Shown here in pieces: positions 22,133-34,126 of a stretch of 64,000 nucleotides of DNA. The notes below the pieces were generated by a model. That model did not search any database. It had not been told where the DNA came from and saw nothing but the letters and a program-made list of their open reading frames with translations. Every line of letters begins with the position of its first letter. The stretch's first letter is position 1. Source of the DNA: Evernia prunastri (lineage: Eukaryota; Ascomycota; Lecanoromycetes; Lecanorales; Parmeliaceae); contig NKYR01000065.1 in assembly GCA_003184365.1 (NCBI GenBank), forward strand, positions 153,149 to 217,148, read 5' to 3'. Both the position numbers and the translations under genes were made by a program.

Positions 22133-25100
22133 ATGGCTGCTGCAAATGGCGCCGCTGGCGCGACTGCGAAGACCTTGAAAATGGAAAATGCAAGAGGTCT
22201 GCCCTATTCGCGAGATCGCTGCTGACGATCTGCCCTACAGACCGAGAAGAGAGATACCCTGATTGAAATAGAAAAAAGGTACCAAAATAAATGGCAGGAA
22301 AGCAAAGTCTTCGACTCCAATGCTCCCACAACCTCGGAGGTTCCCACGGGCTCAATGCCCCCAGCCGAATTACGGAAGAAACATCCCAAACACTATGGTA
22401 TTTTCGCATATCCGTACACGAATGGCACCCTACATGCCGGTCACAGCTTCACTGTCAGCAAAGTCGAATTCAGAGCTGGCTTCGCAAGAATGGAGGGAAA
22501 GCGAGTCTTGTTTCCTTTAGGGTTTCACTTGACCGGCATGCCCATCAAAGCATGTGCAGACAAATTGACTGAAGACGTCCGGAAATTTGGACAGGACTTT
22601 GAGCGTTATGAGGACGACGATCTTGACGGCACAGACCAGACGGTGACGGCTCCAGCGCCAACGCAGGCAGAGACAAAAGAAGACATCACAAAGTTTACTT
22701 CGAAAAAGGGAAAGGCCGCAGCGAAAACAGTCAAGATGAAATACCAATTCCAGATCATGCTTGCTTTAGGTATCCCAAGAGAAGAGATACACAAGTTCGC
22801 TGATGCACATTACTGGCTGCAATACTTTCCGCCATTGTTGAAACGAGATCTTAATAACTTTGGGGCTCGAATAGATTGGAGACGATCAATGGTTACGACT
22901 GATGCTAATCCGTACTATGATGCTTTCGTGCGATGGCAGATGAATCGTTTATACGAGCTGAAAAAGATACAGTATGGTGTTCGGTATACAATTTATTCGC
23001 CAAAAGACGGACAGCCGTGTATGGACCATGACAGGTCGGAAGGTGAAGGTGTAGCTCCACAGGACTACACTGCTCTCAAATTGAAGGTCAAAGAGTGGTC
23101 ACCGAAAGCTGCAGAGAAAATAAAAGGCAAGCTTCCAGACAGAGCGAACGTCTACTTCGTCCCTGCAACTCTTCGGCCTGAGACAATGTACGGACAAACT
23201 TGCTGCTTTGTGGGACCTAAAATCACCTACGGTGTGTTCAAAGTGTCAGACAATGAATACTACGTAGTTACTAAACGGGCTGCTTGGAATATGGCATTCC
23301 AAGGAACCTTCTTCAATAGTGAAAATTTCGCACGAGATGCTAGCGAGCTTCCTCCCGTCCTCGAATTGACTGGTGCAGAGGTAGTCGGTACTCTTGTCAA
23401 CGCACCACTGTCGATACACAAGCAAGGTGTGCGGATCTTACCTATGGAATCCGTTCTCCCATCCAAAGGCACCGGTGTGGTGACCTCTGTTCCTTCTGAC
23501 AGCCCTGATGACTACGCTACGGTCACTGACCTGGCGAAGAAAGCCGAATACTACGGTATAGAGAAGGGGTGGGCTCAGCTCGAGATGCCACCCATTATTC
23601 AGACACCATCATATGGGAATATCACTGCTAAATATCTCGTGGAAAAGATGAAGATCAACTCGCCAAAGGATGCAAAACAGCTTGCAGAAGCCAAAGATCT
23701 AGCTTACAAGGAAGGGTACTACAAGGGTACAATGCTAATTGGCGACTTCAAAGGCGAATCTGTCGAGGCGGCAAAGCCTAAGGTCAAAGCCGCCTTAATT
23801 AAGAGTGGTGAAGCTTTCGAGTATGCTGAGCCAAACGGTCACGTCATTAGTCGCAGTGGTGACGAATGCGTCACGGCATATCTTGGTCAATGGTTCCTCA
23901 ACTACGGAGAGAATGACCCCCAATGGCGGGATACTGTTCTCCACCATGTCAAGAACGACATGGAGACTTACAGCTCAGAGACACAGAATGGGTTTGAAAA
24001 GAACCTTGAATGGCTCAATCGGTGGGCATGCGCTAGAACTTACGGACTTGGATCAAAACTTCCTTGGGATCCCAAGTTTCTCGTGGAAAGCTTGAGCGAC
24101 AGCACGATCTACATGGCCTACTACACAATTGCGCATCTGCTACACGGCGACATTTTTGGCAAAACGCCGGGAAAGCTGGACATCAAACCACATCAGATGA
24201 TCGACGAAGTGTGGGACTATGTATTCTGCCGGCGAGAACTCAATGACGAGCTCTTGAAAGATTGCGGCATCAATAAAGTAGATCTAGAGACTATGAGGAG
24301 AGAATTCGAATATTGGTATCCTCTGGACGTAAACAGCTCTGGCAAGGATCTCATCCCCAACCATCTCACCTTCTTCCTCTACATTCATATCGCCCTATTC
24401 CCCAAAGAGTTCTGGCCGCGGAGCGTACGGGCAAACGGACATTTGCTGCTCAACGGCGACAAAATGAGTAAGAGCACAGGCAATTTTTTGACGTTGAAAG
24501 ACGCAGTGGAGAAGTATGGCGCAGATGCATGTCGGATAGCTCTAGCAGATGCCGGCGACGGAGTCGAAGACGCAAATTTCGAAGAGGCAGTCGCTAACCA
24601 GATCATTCTGCGAATGTTTACCTTAAAAGAGTGGTGTGAGGAGATGGTCCATGACAAGAGTCTCCGGACAGGCGAAGCCAACGAACTCTGGGACCAGCTC
24701 TTCGATAACGAAATGAACACTCTTGTCCATGAAGCCCGGCAGTCCTACGAAGCGTAAGCATCACCCAGCCCTCAATTGTCCGTGCCGAACCCGTACTAAC
24801 ATCCCCCGAAACAGGACTGACTACAAAGTCGCGCTCAAATCCTCCCTGTACGACTTTACATCCGCCCGTGACTTCTACCGCGAAGCCACCACCGCCGCCT
24901 CCATCCCCATGCACTCAGCCCTCATCCACAAATACATCACCCTGCAAACCCTCCTAATCACTCCCATTGCCTCGCACTGGGCCGACTACATCTGGACCGA
25001 AGTCCTGAAAAACTCGTCCCCGAGCACGGTCCAAAACGCCCTCTGGCCCGACGTCCCGACCCCCAACCCTTCATTGACCGCCGCGAGAGAGTACGTCCGG

Positions 25101-25661
25101 GCCACGAGCAGCGCCATCACGAGCGCGGAGGCGGCGCAGCAGAAGCGCAAGGACAAGGGTAAGAACATCTCCTTCGACCCCAAACTCCCCAAACAGCTCA
25201 CCATCTTCTGCGCGGCGCGCTTCCCCGCCTGGCAGGACGCCTACCTCGACATCGTGCGCGACGCCTTCGACGGCCTGCGCTTCGACGAGAAGGACCTCAA
25301 CAGCAAGATCCAGGCCCGGGGCAAGGCGGAGATGAAGCGCGCCATGCCCTTCGTGCAGCAGCTCAAGAAGCGCCTCGTGGGCGGGGAGAGCCGGGACGTG
25401 GTCTTTGATCGGAAACTGGCGTTCGACGAGGGCGAGGTGCTGGCGAAGATGGTGGGCGGGTTGAGGCGGACGACCGGGTGTAGGGTTATCGAAGTCGTGA
25501 AGGTGGAGGGGGAGGAGGAGGGGGGGAAGGAGGGGGGGAAGGAGGTGGGGACTGTGATGGTTGGAGAGGGGAAAGGGGGGAAGATGGAAGAGTTGCCTGC
25601 TGTGGCGGGACAGGCGACGCCTGGTAATCCGAGTTTTCACTTTGAGAATATTGAGGGATGA
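22133..25661 (+). CDS. CDC60: Cytosolic leucyl-tRNA synthetase
   Basis: Class I aminoacyl-tRNA synthetase charging tRNA-Leu in the cytosol. Three exons: 22133-22189, 22241-24753 and 24815-25661; 1138 aa, normal for eukaryotic LeuRS. Exon 1 encodes MAAANGAAGATAKTLKMEN. Intron 1 (51 nt) begins GC, not GT (AAT|GCAAGA..CTACAG), and keeps phase 0 with TEKRDTLIEIEKRYQ. The nearby GT would break the frame. Intron 2 is a standard GTAAGC..ACAG with ACTAAC branch. Catalytic motifs: the HIGH equivalent PYTNGTLHAGH and KMSKS (NGDKMSKSTGNF); an editing (CP1) domain lies between, with the Thr-rich TLRPETMYGQT. The C-terminus has a low-complexity Glu/Gly/Lys insert (VEGEEEGGKEGGKE). It is convergent with the TBC gene. 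Confidence 0.95.
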
Positions 25662-25996
25662 GTCCGCTTAGACATGGTTGAATGCATAGGTGCTCAGTCC
25701 GTTGAAGTGGTTGACCATATGCGCACTCGCTTACATTATAGCTAGCATATGATGGCCAATAAAATAGATGAAAGCACTTTTGCTCTGGATATCGTCCAAT
25801 TGCGTCACCATAAAGAGGCTATGTGGGTATACATGATGCTCGCTAATCAAACCGACAAGAGACTCGCGGGGCTCAAACGCCAAAGGTCCTGCAGCCGCCC
25901 ATGCAATCAATTGTGAAGTATAGTTGTAAAGGTATATGTGCGAAGCAAATGGGCTAGAGAGCAAGAATGTACGAGACCATGCGTAGATTTCTGTCG
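25662..25996. other. 3' intergenic region between convergent genes
   Basis: About 335 bases between the stop codons of LeuRS (plus) and the TBC gene (minus). I see only presumed 3' UTR sequence. Confidence 0.5.
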
Positions 25997-28844
25997 TTAA
26001 GCCTCGATGGCCTTCCGCAGATCCGTCCACTTCTGCTTCAAGCTGTCGTATTCGCCGTTGATCTAGAGAGCCATTTAGTAAAGTACCTTTTGAATGTCAT
26101 AAGTCTGTGACATACCTCCGCAAACTGCATCTTCGTCTCCACCAATGTCTTCTCCATATCTGCAATTTGCTCCTCCAATGCTCGGTTCTCGTTCTGCACC
26201 TCTATATTTCTCTTCATGATTCGGTCCATCTCCTCCTTCAGCCTCTGCTCAACCTCCTCAGGCTGCTTCTCGACCATACTCCTTAGCTCATCTGTCTGAC
26301 CTTTCAAGCTCTCGACACTGTCATGTAATTCTTGATTTTCAACTTTGGTTCGGACCAGTTCCGAAGCCATCTGCACATGTTCGGTGTCGGACTTCTCTGT
26401 CCTTTCTTCCAGTGAACGGACCTTGAGCGCAAGCGATGCATTTGTCGACCGAAGTGTTTCGAGTTCGACTTCTCTTTCCTTTTCTGATCGCTGCTGCTCG
26501 TCCCATTCTGACGTATAACTTTTTAGCATCTCTGGGGTAATCCTTACCGCGCAGGCATCTTGAACGAGGATATCGGCACGGTAGATCTCTTTGTCAATAC
26601 CACCGCCTGAACTGCCAAAGAAGCCCGACTCAAGCAAAGAACTTGCGGACGGTGCCTGGTCTATATAGACGTCGAAAAGACGGTCTTTCAAGAAATTTGT
26701 TAGACTTGCCATATCGTTCATGCCAAGTAGGTTGTCGGCATTTTTTTGCATCAGAGCTATACCGAATTTCAAAATGGCACCTTCAAGACCTTCGCTAAGG
26801 ATAAGATCGTATACACGGAGCACAAGTTGAAGAGGAAAGCGGTAGGCGAATAGCGTGAGGAACCATTGCGTCGCATACAATTGGGGGGAAACGCCTTTTC
26901 GATGGAGGTGACAGTATAGCGCCGGCTCCATGTCTTCGAGTAATCTCTCGAATTGATAAAGATGCAGGTGGAGGCCAGGCATATCCTGTATGAACATGTC
27001 GCGAAGATGGTATTGATTCATTAGCCGAACGAGGAGGCAGAAAGCCTCTTCCTCCGGCATCTTCAATGGCGTTAGTGCCGGCTCCGTTCTTCATTGAAGA
27101 GGGTCTTACATTGAAAAGGAGCGGCATTATCAGAAAATTCATGCCTTGGGCGTAGCCGACTCCTTCATCGAACAAGGCATATGCTTTGCAGACTCCGAAC
27201 AGACCATCCTGGAGACCCGCAGCCACAGCATACTTCGAATAACTTGTCCGGGCCCCCAGATCTTTTCTGATGACCTTCTCCAACTTCTGCAATGCAGCAG
27301 CATCTTCCTTTGCCTTTTTCTTCCGTTCGGCTATCATCGCTGTCTGGAGCTGTTTCATGCTTTCCGCATCTTTCCCTAGCTGTGAATGAGATGGCGATGT
27401 CAAGCCATTGGTTGCTGTAGTTGTCGGTGTGGAGTGACCAGAGTGCGTCGAAGATGCCGAAGAGGCTACCGATTGCTTTTCTTTGGCGCCGCCGTTCATT
27501 GGTGGATGACCGTTTGTTGCACCCTTGTGGTCACGGTCTTTATCCGTACCCCGGACAACGAGTTCTCGGTATACGCCTTCCAATTCATCGTTTTTACTCT
27601 GGGCCAATACCTGCCAAACGACGCCCCTAATCGCACTGGGGATACCACTTGCTATAGCCACGCTGAGTTCCTCGGCACTGGTCCTTGCTACTGCTGATGG
27701 GCCTTCATACACGACTGATTGCCATAAGTCCCAATCGACAGGAGCTGCAGGATCAGTCATAGCTGAAGGCCCAGCTGACACACCAGAGGCTGTTCCGGGG
27801 GCAAGGTTAGGATTCGTTGTTGATGTTATGGGATTGGCTGGGGGAACCGTCGAGACCGGTGATTGTAGAGGACTGGCACTACCAGCAAGACCACCCTCCT
27901 TCTCGTCTACAACACTTGTTGGACTTCTGATGCCCAGGCCAACACTTGCACCACGTCCAATCAGCGCTGCCAGAGCTCCTCCGCTCGCCGTCGGTGACCC
28001 AACATCCTGCCCCTCGAAGGACTGTATGCCCGCCTCTTCTCTCATCCGGAGCATCTTGAACCGGTCCCTTAAGCTATTTCTTTGCCATTTTGCACTGGTC
28101 GAATTGTCAGATTCTTGACCTTCATCCAGCTTGCTCAGCATGAGCTCCGGGTTCGAGCCAATCGAAGCCATAGAAGTGACAGTGTTCCGCCGGTCCCGAG
28201 GAGCCGACATCTGGCTGGGAGGTGGAATAGCGTCCTTTGTTCCAGAAGTGCTTCTTGACAACCAGGAGAAACTCATGCCCAACTTCCTTGGGGGTGGAGC
28301 TGTAGAAGGTGTAGAGACCGTTGGTTTCGAGGCGGGAGGTGGGCCCCAAGGTATGGATGGAAGGTTTCCAGACAGACCTTGTGATCGAATTGGGAGCTTT
28401 GGAGGGGATGTAGCCATGCTTTTCTCGGTTGACGCGGTAGCTGTAGAGTCTGATCGTATAGAGTTGGCGTCGTTTGTGCCATCAAGCTGTACATTGTCGA
28501 GAGAAGAAGCCGAAATACGATGTGCGTTGAGCAACGGAGATTTGGTTGGAGTATCTTCATTGTCTGGGTCGGGAGTTTCTTGTTTATGTGTCGGTGTTTC
28601 TTCTGAGGACTGTATGTTGGACCCGCGAGGTGTGGAGGGAGAGGAGGGAGGTCGATGAGCAGTTAAAGAACGTGTAGATGCGGATGATTTCTGGGACTGG
28701 GGCCGATCATTGTTATCTTGCGCGTCCTCGAATGTATCCTATCACGTTGTTTAGGGCGGCTTTGCTGGAAGTAGCCAAAGAATTACATACCCCTTCTCTA
28801 TCTGAGCTATCAGCACTCGAGGATATGGGACGACTGTCGGCCAT
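25997..28844 (-). CDS. TBC-domain Rab GTPase-activating protein (Gyp5-like)
   Basis: RabGAP, expected to inactivate a Ypt/Rab GTPase in exocytic or Golgi traffic. Four exons: 28844-28791, 28738-27110, 27060-26116 and 26062-25997, all phase 0; introns 52, 49 and 53 nt. The protein has 897 aa. The N-terminal 280 residues are Ser/Thr/Pro-rich. The TBC domain spans about residues 320-610: PSAIRGVVWQVLAQSKN; IRKDLGART with the arginine finger; GYAQGMNFLIMPLLF with the glutamine finger; then the LLVRLMNQYHLRDMF and QWFLTLFAYRFPL blocks. A coiled coil follows at about residues 690-870 (ELETLRSTN, LKVRSLEERTEKSD, KEEMDRIMKRN). The TBC plus C-terminal coiled coil layout is that of Gyp5/EVI5-type GAPs. 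Splicing between exons 2 and 3 restores the conserved LLFN-MPEEEAF junction. Confidence 0.9.
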
Positions 28845-29558
28845 TACGGTGAGGTGGTTCGGCTACAGCCACGATGATGCTGTACAAGTTGATTTTGGTA
28901 GCTTATGCGATTGGGTGTTGCTGCTCGGTCGTGCCTGCACGAGGAAGGGGGAAATTGGAGGAAGCGACCGAAGAGTCGTGATAAGGAATCGGAATGGAGG
29001 AAATTGAAGAGCAAGAGGTTATCTCTATAGGGGCAATTGCCCGTATAATCATAGTACGAGGTGGATTCTCGGTGCCAGCGAACTGCTAAAGCAGGGTTTG
29101 AAAGACGAGGTACAAAAAGGACATTGTCTTGATTGTATTCTCCATGTCCCGTTTAGGACAAGGATCGGAATTGAGCAGGGATCTTGCCACTTGGTGACTT
29201 TGGGGAAGTTCGGACGAATAGACGCAGGCGAGGCGCGCTACAGTACTCTACTTTAGAGTACTTTACTTTACTCTATTAATTCACGCGACTTCGAGACTCC
29301 CCGCGCCACCCTCTCTTCCCCCAATGGTTTCAGCCTCTTAGGTCGGTCACCGGTCGGTATCAATGCAATTGATATACGGAGGTCGGCACCAAAAGTCCTG
29401 CCCCCGCTAAGGTGCAGCCCTACACGACCTCCGTACAATTGATGGTGATGACTTTACATCATAAAAAACAAAGGGATGCTGCAAAGCCCAAAGAGCGACG
29501 AATCTTCCCGGACGTGAAACCCTCAAACAAACACCTGCATATGCTTCTGCTACGAGAC

Positions 29559-29912
29559 TCACGTGCGACCACATGAAGGTCCCCTTTCCCATGACAATTT
29601 GCCGCCCTTGGCCCGAATCGTTTCAATTGCATCAAGCGGTGCTTTCAGATCTCCACGCCGAAGCCTTTCAGGGTTCTGAATCAAGAATACCAAGCAAGGC
29701 CGTGGGTCGATAGCGGCGCTGTGGAAACCCGGAGCAGATTTTCTTCCCTGTGGAGTGTAATCAGGATGTGTAGTGTCGCAGTTGCGTCCGGAGCATCCCC
29801 CCGCTCCGTGCAACTGACCCTCAGCCTCGTACATCACCTCATCGTAAGCCTGGGCACCTCGATCAATGCAAAGCTGCGATCCTTCACATTGGTCACACAG
29901 CCGACGATGTCT
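29559..29912 (-). CDS. Probable terminal exon of an unknown Cys-containing protein
   Basis: A minus-strand frame open from about 29921 to the stop at 29559 reads like a real protein: RRLCDQCEGSQLC, AYDEVMYEAEGQLHGAGGC, SGRNCDTTHPDYTP, APGFHSAAIDPRPCLVFLI. Two Cys pairs (CDQC and the GGCSGRNC region) could bind metal. A CTACCAG acceptor-like site at 29915-29913 suggests that this is a 3' exon, but I could not find the upstream exon. If translated alone, the first ATG is at 29834 (91 aa). It could also be a gene fragment. No family assigned. Confidence 0.4.
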   Translation of the reverse strand, partial: RHRRLCDQCEGSQLCIDRGAQAYDEVMYEAEGQLHGAGGCSGRNCDTTHPDYTPQGRKSAPGFHSAAIDPRPCLVFLIQNPERLRRGDLKAPLDAIETIRAKGGKLSWERGPSCGRT

Positions 29913-29947
29913 CTGGTAGACTCAATATACTGTACAATCTTTCCACC

Positions 29948-30115
29948 ATGGAATCAGAATCCCTCACTGATATGAGCCCCCCTAAGGCCCATGGCCGGCT
30001 TGTTAAGCGGCATTGGTATAATTCCGTTCTTCGCGGCTACCACGACGAGAAGTATGGAGGAGAAATTGAGTACAAGACTCTTGTCATTAAAAGAGCAGAG
30101 ATGTTTCTAGTGTAG
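29948..30115 (+). CDS. Possible 55-aa small ORF
   Basis: ATG in a strong context (CCACCATGG), followed by 55 codons: MESESLTDMSPPKAHG.. then RHWYNSVLRGYHDEKYGGEI.. ending AEMFLV. It is divergent from the candidate exon at 29559-29912. Composition is protein-like, but there is no domain and no splice partner, so I hold it at low confidence. Confidence 0.25.
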   Translation: MESESLTDMSPPKAHGRLVKRHWYNSVLRGYHDEKYGGEIEYKTLVIKRAEMFLV

Positions 30116-30971
30116 GCACTGTTCATAATTTAAATGGTAACTGGAACCAAGGGATCTTGGAAGGAATGAAGATATACTATCCTTCGGCTACCTGCAGCTG
30201 GCCCCAAGCCTACAATATCCATCCTATGTATGTATCTCGACTGTTCTCGCTATGCATGAATACAAGTACAGGTGATTGACAAACAGGGGACTTACTGCAA
30301 GGTTTGAACTGCGAGACATGGAGCACAAATTTTAGGGCGATTGCTCGCATGCTTTGATCCAATGGGGCCACAAATGAGCTTCAGACTCTAGGTTCGAAAA
30401 GGCTCGTCAATCCAGGTACCTACGATGAAAGTAAGAACAGGCGTTGACCCATGCGCGAGAGCGAATTAGCAAGCCCGCATTCATGAGGACGCTTGAAACA
30501 TGTTCATGCCTTACTAGGACGTTGCTGGAGGGGAGGACTGAATGTAAGAATACTATTTCTGGTTTAAATGAGATGCTAATCAAATGATAGAAACCTATTG
30601 ATACTTCATGCAGGTCGCAACCATCCTTTCTAGTTCATTGACCAAGCGACCAGCCAATTGTTGATGTTGTAGGTTCAGTCAACAATTCTCCTGCTGGCCG
30701 ACGCTCGCCCAAGTAAATACCATTGGCCATCGCATATCGTGAGGTATTGAACAAGATGAAATCTGCCCGTAAATCAACACCTGAAGTTCGCTCCGCAACC
30801 TTTGGCTCACCTCCAGTATCCATCAGCCCTTCCATGAGCCGATAGTGTCCAGTGGCTCACGTTTCTCTCAAAATCAAAGCAAAACAAACTTCATACATAA
30901 TTGATGCTTCCCTCCTCTTTCTAATCAATGCAGGCTTCTTCGCTCATATCTTACATCGAATTCATTGCCAC

Positions 30972-32720
30972 TCAAAAGTTGTCTTCCATGGTGCAGTCAA
31001 GTGCATCAAGGAGCGACCTTCCTAAGTATCCCTCCATCTTCTCGGTTTCCTCGGGAGAATATTTCTCGTTTGCAGCTTCCACGCTCTTCCGCGTCGGTAA
31101 TTCCCAGATAGCATCGAACTTCAAGAATGGCTGGATTGCTTTGAGTTTGTACTGCACAGTGTGATTTCCTGGAACTCTCGGGAGAGCGGGGAAACGACGG
31201 TAGTTGGAGGTATGTCGCTCGTCGCCTTCCTCCTTCATCTCCTCAGCACATGGCCACATCGGGTCTAGGCGATCAGCCGGAGGCTCATACATGCGTGCCC
31301 AGACGGTTGGAAAGACAAGCACAGAACCGTAATTCTTATGCTCGAATGCTCTCCCAAGAAAGGCAGGCCCAATCCTGACCGGACGATTGGGAGGTGGCAG
31401 ACGTGAATCGCGTAGTGAGCGGTTCATATCGTCTAGCTTTCTCTGCTCCCGTTCCTTTTTGGCGTCTGCGCGGGCACGTTGGTGCGCCAGCCATTCCTTC
31501 AATGTTTTAGGAACAACCGATGACCTTAAGAGATGCATCCCCCTTAGGCTATCTTCCACTCGCTGCCATCTCTCTTTCTCCACTACCAGATTACTGGTCC
31601 ATGTCTTGGAATTCGTGTGGGAAGCTGCCGAGGGTTGCATCAAGGTATGGCTGGTTCGACGTGCTGCCCGTGGGCCTGAGAACTTCGATTGGAAAGGTCT
31701 TGCAGCTGCGTTCAGGATTTCTTCTCCCCAGGATTTTGTACGTTGTGGACCTTGGCAGCTGGAAGCGGATGTCCTCGGTGTAGGAACCAAAGCGTCAGTG
31801 GTATGAGGAGCATCAGGTCGGGTACCTAGAACCTCCGAATGGGTCGCCATTGGCGGTGCACTTCGAAAATTGTCACTGCCAATTGTTGTGTTTGGGATAT
31901 GTAGAGTCAACCGCGGACGGGCATTATCTTCGACTAATTCCACCGCACTCTGTCAGCTTCAATACTTCATTAGGAGCTCTGTGGGACACTTACCGCGACT
32001 CATGGATGCTTCTGTCTTGTTACCAGGCGAGGTCGGAGCTTGGTCTCGATTGGAATGCCATGGAGAATGGGCTGGCGCTCTTGCGTTCCAACGCGAAGTC
32101 GAAACCTGGCTTGGGCCCTTCGGGACAGAGTCGAAGAACGAATCTCTTGCGTCCAGGTGGGAATTCGGAGGCGTAATTTGAGTAGCAGTCACTGATCCGT
32201 GGATCCTATTGCTTGCATCCATCTGCGCAGTTGGTAGTTGACCCTGGTCCTCGACCAACGAATTCAAGAACGAGTCTCGTATTCTTGGACCAGTGGCACT
32301 TGGGTCGATGAATGGGTTTCCGGTGTTCTGGCTCCAAAGCTGGTTTTGATTACCAGCGAGGGAAGTCAAGGCTGTGTCCCTTGTCTTTGGTCGCGATGTT
32401 AATGACCGACTTGGTCCAGCAGGAGTAGAAGTGAACCAAGAATCTACTTTGTCCGCAGGTGACATAGCCAGAGTCAAAGCGCCAATGTGAGTTGATTCAG
32501 GGTACCTCTTTGTGTTCAAGCCGGGCAAGGTCGCCTGGGTCACCATGTTGACGAAGCTGGTGTCAGGGGATCTGTCTGTATCCAGCCAAGGCGATGTAAA
32601 TGTAGTACCCGGCGTTGAAAGTCCTTTTTCTGTTAGCCATGTCTTTCTCCACTGTTTACTCTATTCACCTTCGTATGGAATTTCTCCCACCTCGCTTGCG
32701 TCTTGGAAGAAATTGTTCAT
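30972..32720 (-). CDS. Unknown conserved fungal protein, 549 aa
   Basis: Function unknown. Three exons: 32720-32669, 32629-31994 and 31933-30972. Intron 1 is only 39 nt (GTGAAT..GCTAACAG); intron 2 is 60 nt (GTAAGT..ATTAG). Both preserve the frame. Exon 1 encodes MNNFFQDASEVGEIPYE. Residues ~20-260 are Ser/Thr/Pro/Asn-rich and probably disordered, with a recurrent 'RDS/RDT..S/F...P.GPS' flavour. The C-terminal 200 residues are ordered: a basic helix (AHQRARADAKKEREQRKLDD), GSVLVFPTVWARMYEPPADRL, then EEMKEEGDERHTSNYRRF, LPRVPGNHTVQYK and FDAIWELPT. I recall this C-terminal pattern from hypothetical proteins of filamentous fungi but know no function. Confidence 0.7.
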
Positions 32721-33700
32721 GTCAGGATTTTGTGGATGTTTGAACGAAGGACCGTATGTTTGAGAGTGCTTTGTGATTAGACGATTGTGTTATTATGATT
32801 GTGTTGTCAACAATCGTCGGACGCTGCTGTGCGGAGATAAAGAGAGAGAGCCAAAGAGTAAATGGTGGGGATCAATGAAAGGCCGAGGATAATAAGAACA
32901 CTAGTGGCCTTGAGTTGCACTGTATTCACTGCAGAGTCGGGCGACTCGTGGTCTATGGCATTCATCGCTATCCGGAGCTGTCTCTTCACCGCTTCACTGC
33001 CAGAAGGGAATATACCGGAGAAGTCACGAGTGTCTCAGGGAACTTCTGTGCAATGAGCGTACATCATGTCATTTATACTTGCGTCTACCATTCTAACGCC
33101 TCAGATACATTCAATACTGTGGATTTGGTGTGATGGGGAACTTGAGAAGTGAAAGTAGTGAAAGGTGGAAGAGAGTTGAGGCAACTTTTTGCTTGCTCCG
33201 AGGTGTCACAAAGCTAGCTTCCTGTCCGTTATCGGCCTTAAGAGATCTCAGGTTTAGAAATGCAGGAGATTGCAGGGCTTGGTCACTGTCAGGAGGTTAT
33301 GAACAGAGAACATAGACGAGAGCAAATGTAGCATATCCGTTTACTATCTAAGGTAGAAAGGTACTCAAAATCGAATTTCCTCAAGCTTCTGATCTTTGCT
33401 TGTCATGAACTCTGAGCAAAGGTCGAGGATGCTGCATCTGTGTACGTTGATTAAGAGTTAAGCAGATTTATGTCGACATGCTTTTCCAATGATTCGACGC
33501 ATTTCAACAGCACATCATTCAAAGGCCACCTGACCATTTGATTTGAATCCCACAAACACAAAACGAGCGAATCATAATATGCACGCGCGGGCCTGCCAAA
33601 TATAGGTAGGGCTGGATCGGAGAGAAATACCTTTAGCCAGTCTCAAAGTTTGCCACCACCCACCATCATCATCACGCCTACATCACCTGAATTAGCAACC
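32721..33700. promoter_or_regulatory. Shared 5' region between divergent genes
   Basis: About 980 bases between the start of the unknown 549-aa gene (minus) and CTF8 (plus). Short frames here lack any protein feature. It is presumed promoter and 5' UTR sequence for both genes; I recognise no specific operator. Confidence 0.35.
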
Positions 33701-34126
33701 ATGCCTACTGTACCCCTTCACACTTCCCCTGCTCAAACAGCAGTGAAACCAACCATCAACCCGTTGCCACAGTTGCTCCAAACGCCAGGTGGGCTCGCCA
33801 TTCTCGAAATCCAAGGCAGTATCAATCTCCCCCCCGCTTCACCTTCTTCCCCCACCATTCCCATTGGCCGCCTCGTCTTCCCGGACCACACCGTCGGCGG
33901 CTCGCCCGAAGACAAGTCCTGGATGAAGAGGGTCCATCTCTACGTCGGCCAGTATCAGCGACTAACGGGAGAAGTGAAGAAGCTGCCCAACCCCGTCGCG
34001 GTTATCCGCAAGCGCGATAGCGGTGGTGGCGGCGAAGCTATTGCTGACAGGGAGGAATTGGAAATAGCGGAAATTGTCCACTTCAAAATTATCTTCTCCA
34101 GTCGTCCTGAACCTGTGGGGACGTGA
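33701..34126 (+). CDS. CTF8: Chromosome transmission fidelity protein 8 (Ctf8)
   Basis: Subunit of the alternative clamp loader Ctf18-RFC (with Dcc1), which acts at replication forks and in sister-chromatid cohesion in the nucleus. One exon, 141 aa from the ATG at 33701 (MPTVPLHTSPAQTAVK). The open frame extends 17 codons upstream but without an ATG. The conserved core is clear: LLQTPGGLAILEIQGSINLP, IGRLVFPD, WMKRVHLYVGQYQRLTGEVK, PVAVIRKR, and the C-terminal LEIAEIVHFKIIFSSRPEPV. The loop between RKR and the last block carries a short Gly-rich insert. The length is normal for fungal Ctf8. Confidence 0.93.
   Translation: MPTVPLHTSPAQTAVKPTINPLPQLLQTPGGLAILEIQGSINLPPASPSSPTIPIGRLVFPDHTVGGSPEDKSWMKRVHLYVGQYQRLTGEVKKLPNPVAVIRKRDSGGGGEAIADREELEIAEIVHFKIIFSSRPEPVGT

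Larger units (their letters stand above)
28845..30971. other. Gene-poor 2.1-kb stretch
   Basis: Holds the 5' region of the TBC gene, a perfect 9-bp-arm palindrome (AGTACTCTA-CTT-TAGAGTACT at about 29242-29262), and two weak coding candidates listed separately (29559-29912 minus and 29948-30115 plus). A 66-codon minus-strand frame at 30835-30635 has no features I can use. The rest shows nothing clear. Confidence 0.35.

Noticed and set aside
25071..25640. 189-codon minus-strand frame in the LeuRS 3' end
   Set aside because: Leu/His/Pro-rich shadow of the G-rich LeuRS C-terminal coding strand.
33650..33700. Upstream extension of CTF8
   Set aside because: Begins at TTG; no ATG before 33701.
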